From positions 1 through 14,384 of the forward strand of contig CALEYY010000178.1 of NCBI GenBank assembly GCA_937928295.1: 14,384 nucleotides of DNA, in the 5' to 3' direction. Source of the DNA: an uncultured Moraxellaceae bacterium (GTDB lineage: Bacteria; Pseudomonadota; Gammaproteobacteria; Pseudomonadales; Moraxellaceae). Each line of letters starts with the position of its first letter. Positions within the stretch are counted from its first letter, which is position 1. Below are positions 14,381 through 14,384 of the stretch, piece after piece. The position numbers and the translations under genes were made by a program. The notes under the pieces are model-generated. The model was not told the DNA's origin. It saw only the letters and a program-made list of their open reading frames with translations, and did no database searches.

Positions 14381-14384
14381 GGCC

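Noticed and set aside
1..14384. Mobile elements, CRISPR arrays, tRNA/rRNA genes or a defence or biosynthetic system
   Set aside because: No repeats with spacers, no transposase or integrase motifs, and no tRNA-like cloverleaf were seen. Every sizeable region is accounted for by flagellar genes and their promoters.

Overview
The window is a flagellar gene block from a polar-flagellate-type proteobacterium, most likely a gammaproteobacterium. The evidence is the run flhB-flhA-flhF-flhG(fleN)-fliA followed by a MotC/MotD-type stator pair, a DUF2802 protein, and promoters of both the sigma-54 (-24/-12) and sigma-28 (TAAAGTTT-N11-GCCGATAA) types. This is the class hierarchy known from Pseudomonas and Vibrio. 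The DNA is moderately GC-rich with strong CTG/GCC codon bias, so most antisense ORFs are shadows. I cannot name the genus, and a betaproteobacterium with the same layout is possible.

Left block (1-8129, + strand): the 3' part of flhB, then flhA, flhF, flhG, fliA, motC-like, motD-like and a DUF2802 gene. These are tightly packed with short gaps or overlaps and no internal promoter that I can see, so they are probably read from a promoter upstream of the window. The genes cover the export gate (FlhB, FlhA), placement and number of flagella (FlhF, FlhG), the late-gene sigma factor (FliA), the torque-generating stator, and an uncharacterised membrane coiled-coil protein.

Middle block (8168-9760, - strand): flgA, flgM, flgN, transcribed right to left and ending in a hairpin in the 38-bp gap facing the DUF2802 gene. 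flgM has its own perfect sigma-28 promoter. FlgM is the anti-sigma factor for the FliA encoded in the left block. FlgN is the chaperone for the hook-filament junction proteins. FlgA is the periplasmic P-ring chaperone.

Control region (9761-10010, 250 bp): the densest regulatory stretch in the window. It holds two divergent sigma-54 promoters (leftward for flgA, rightward for flgB), a perfect palindrome and an IHF-like site between them, and a second sigma-28 promoter pointing left directly at the flgB sigma-54 promoter.

Right block (10011-14380, + strand): flgB, flgC, flgD, flgE, flgF and flgG encode proximal rod, hook cap, hook and distal rod. All are intact, and flgG ends 4 bases before the window edge.

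No mobile element, CRISPR array, tRNA or rRNA was found, and I see no unknown biological system. The points most worth a second look are the face-to-face sigma-54/sigma-28 promoters at flgA/flgB, the near-duplicated sigma-28 promoter, an FlhF whose GTPase motifs are unusually degenerate, and the DUF2802 protein behind the stator genes.
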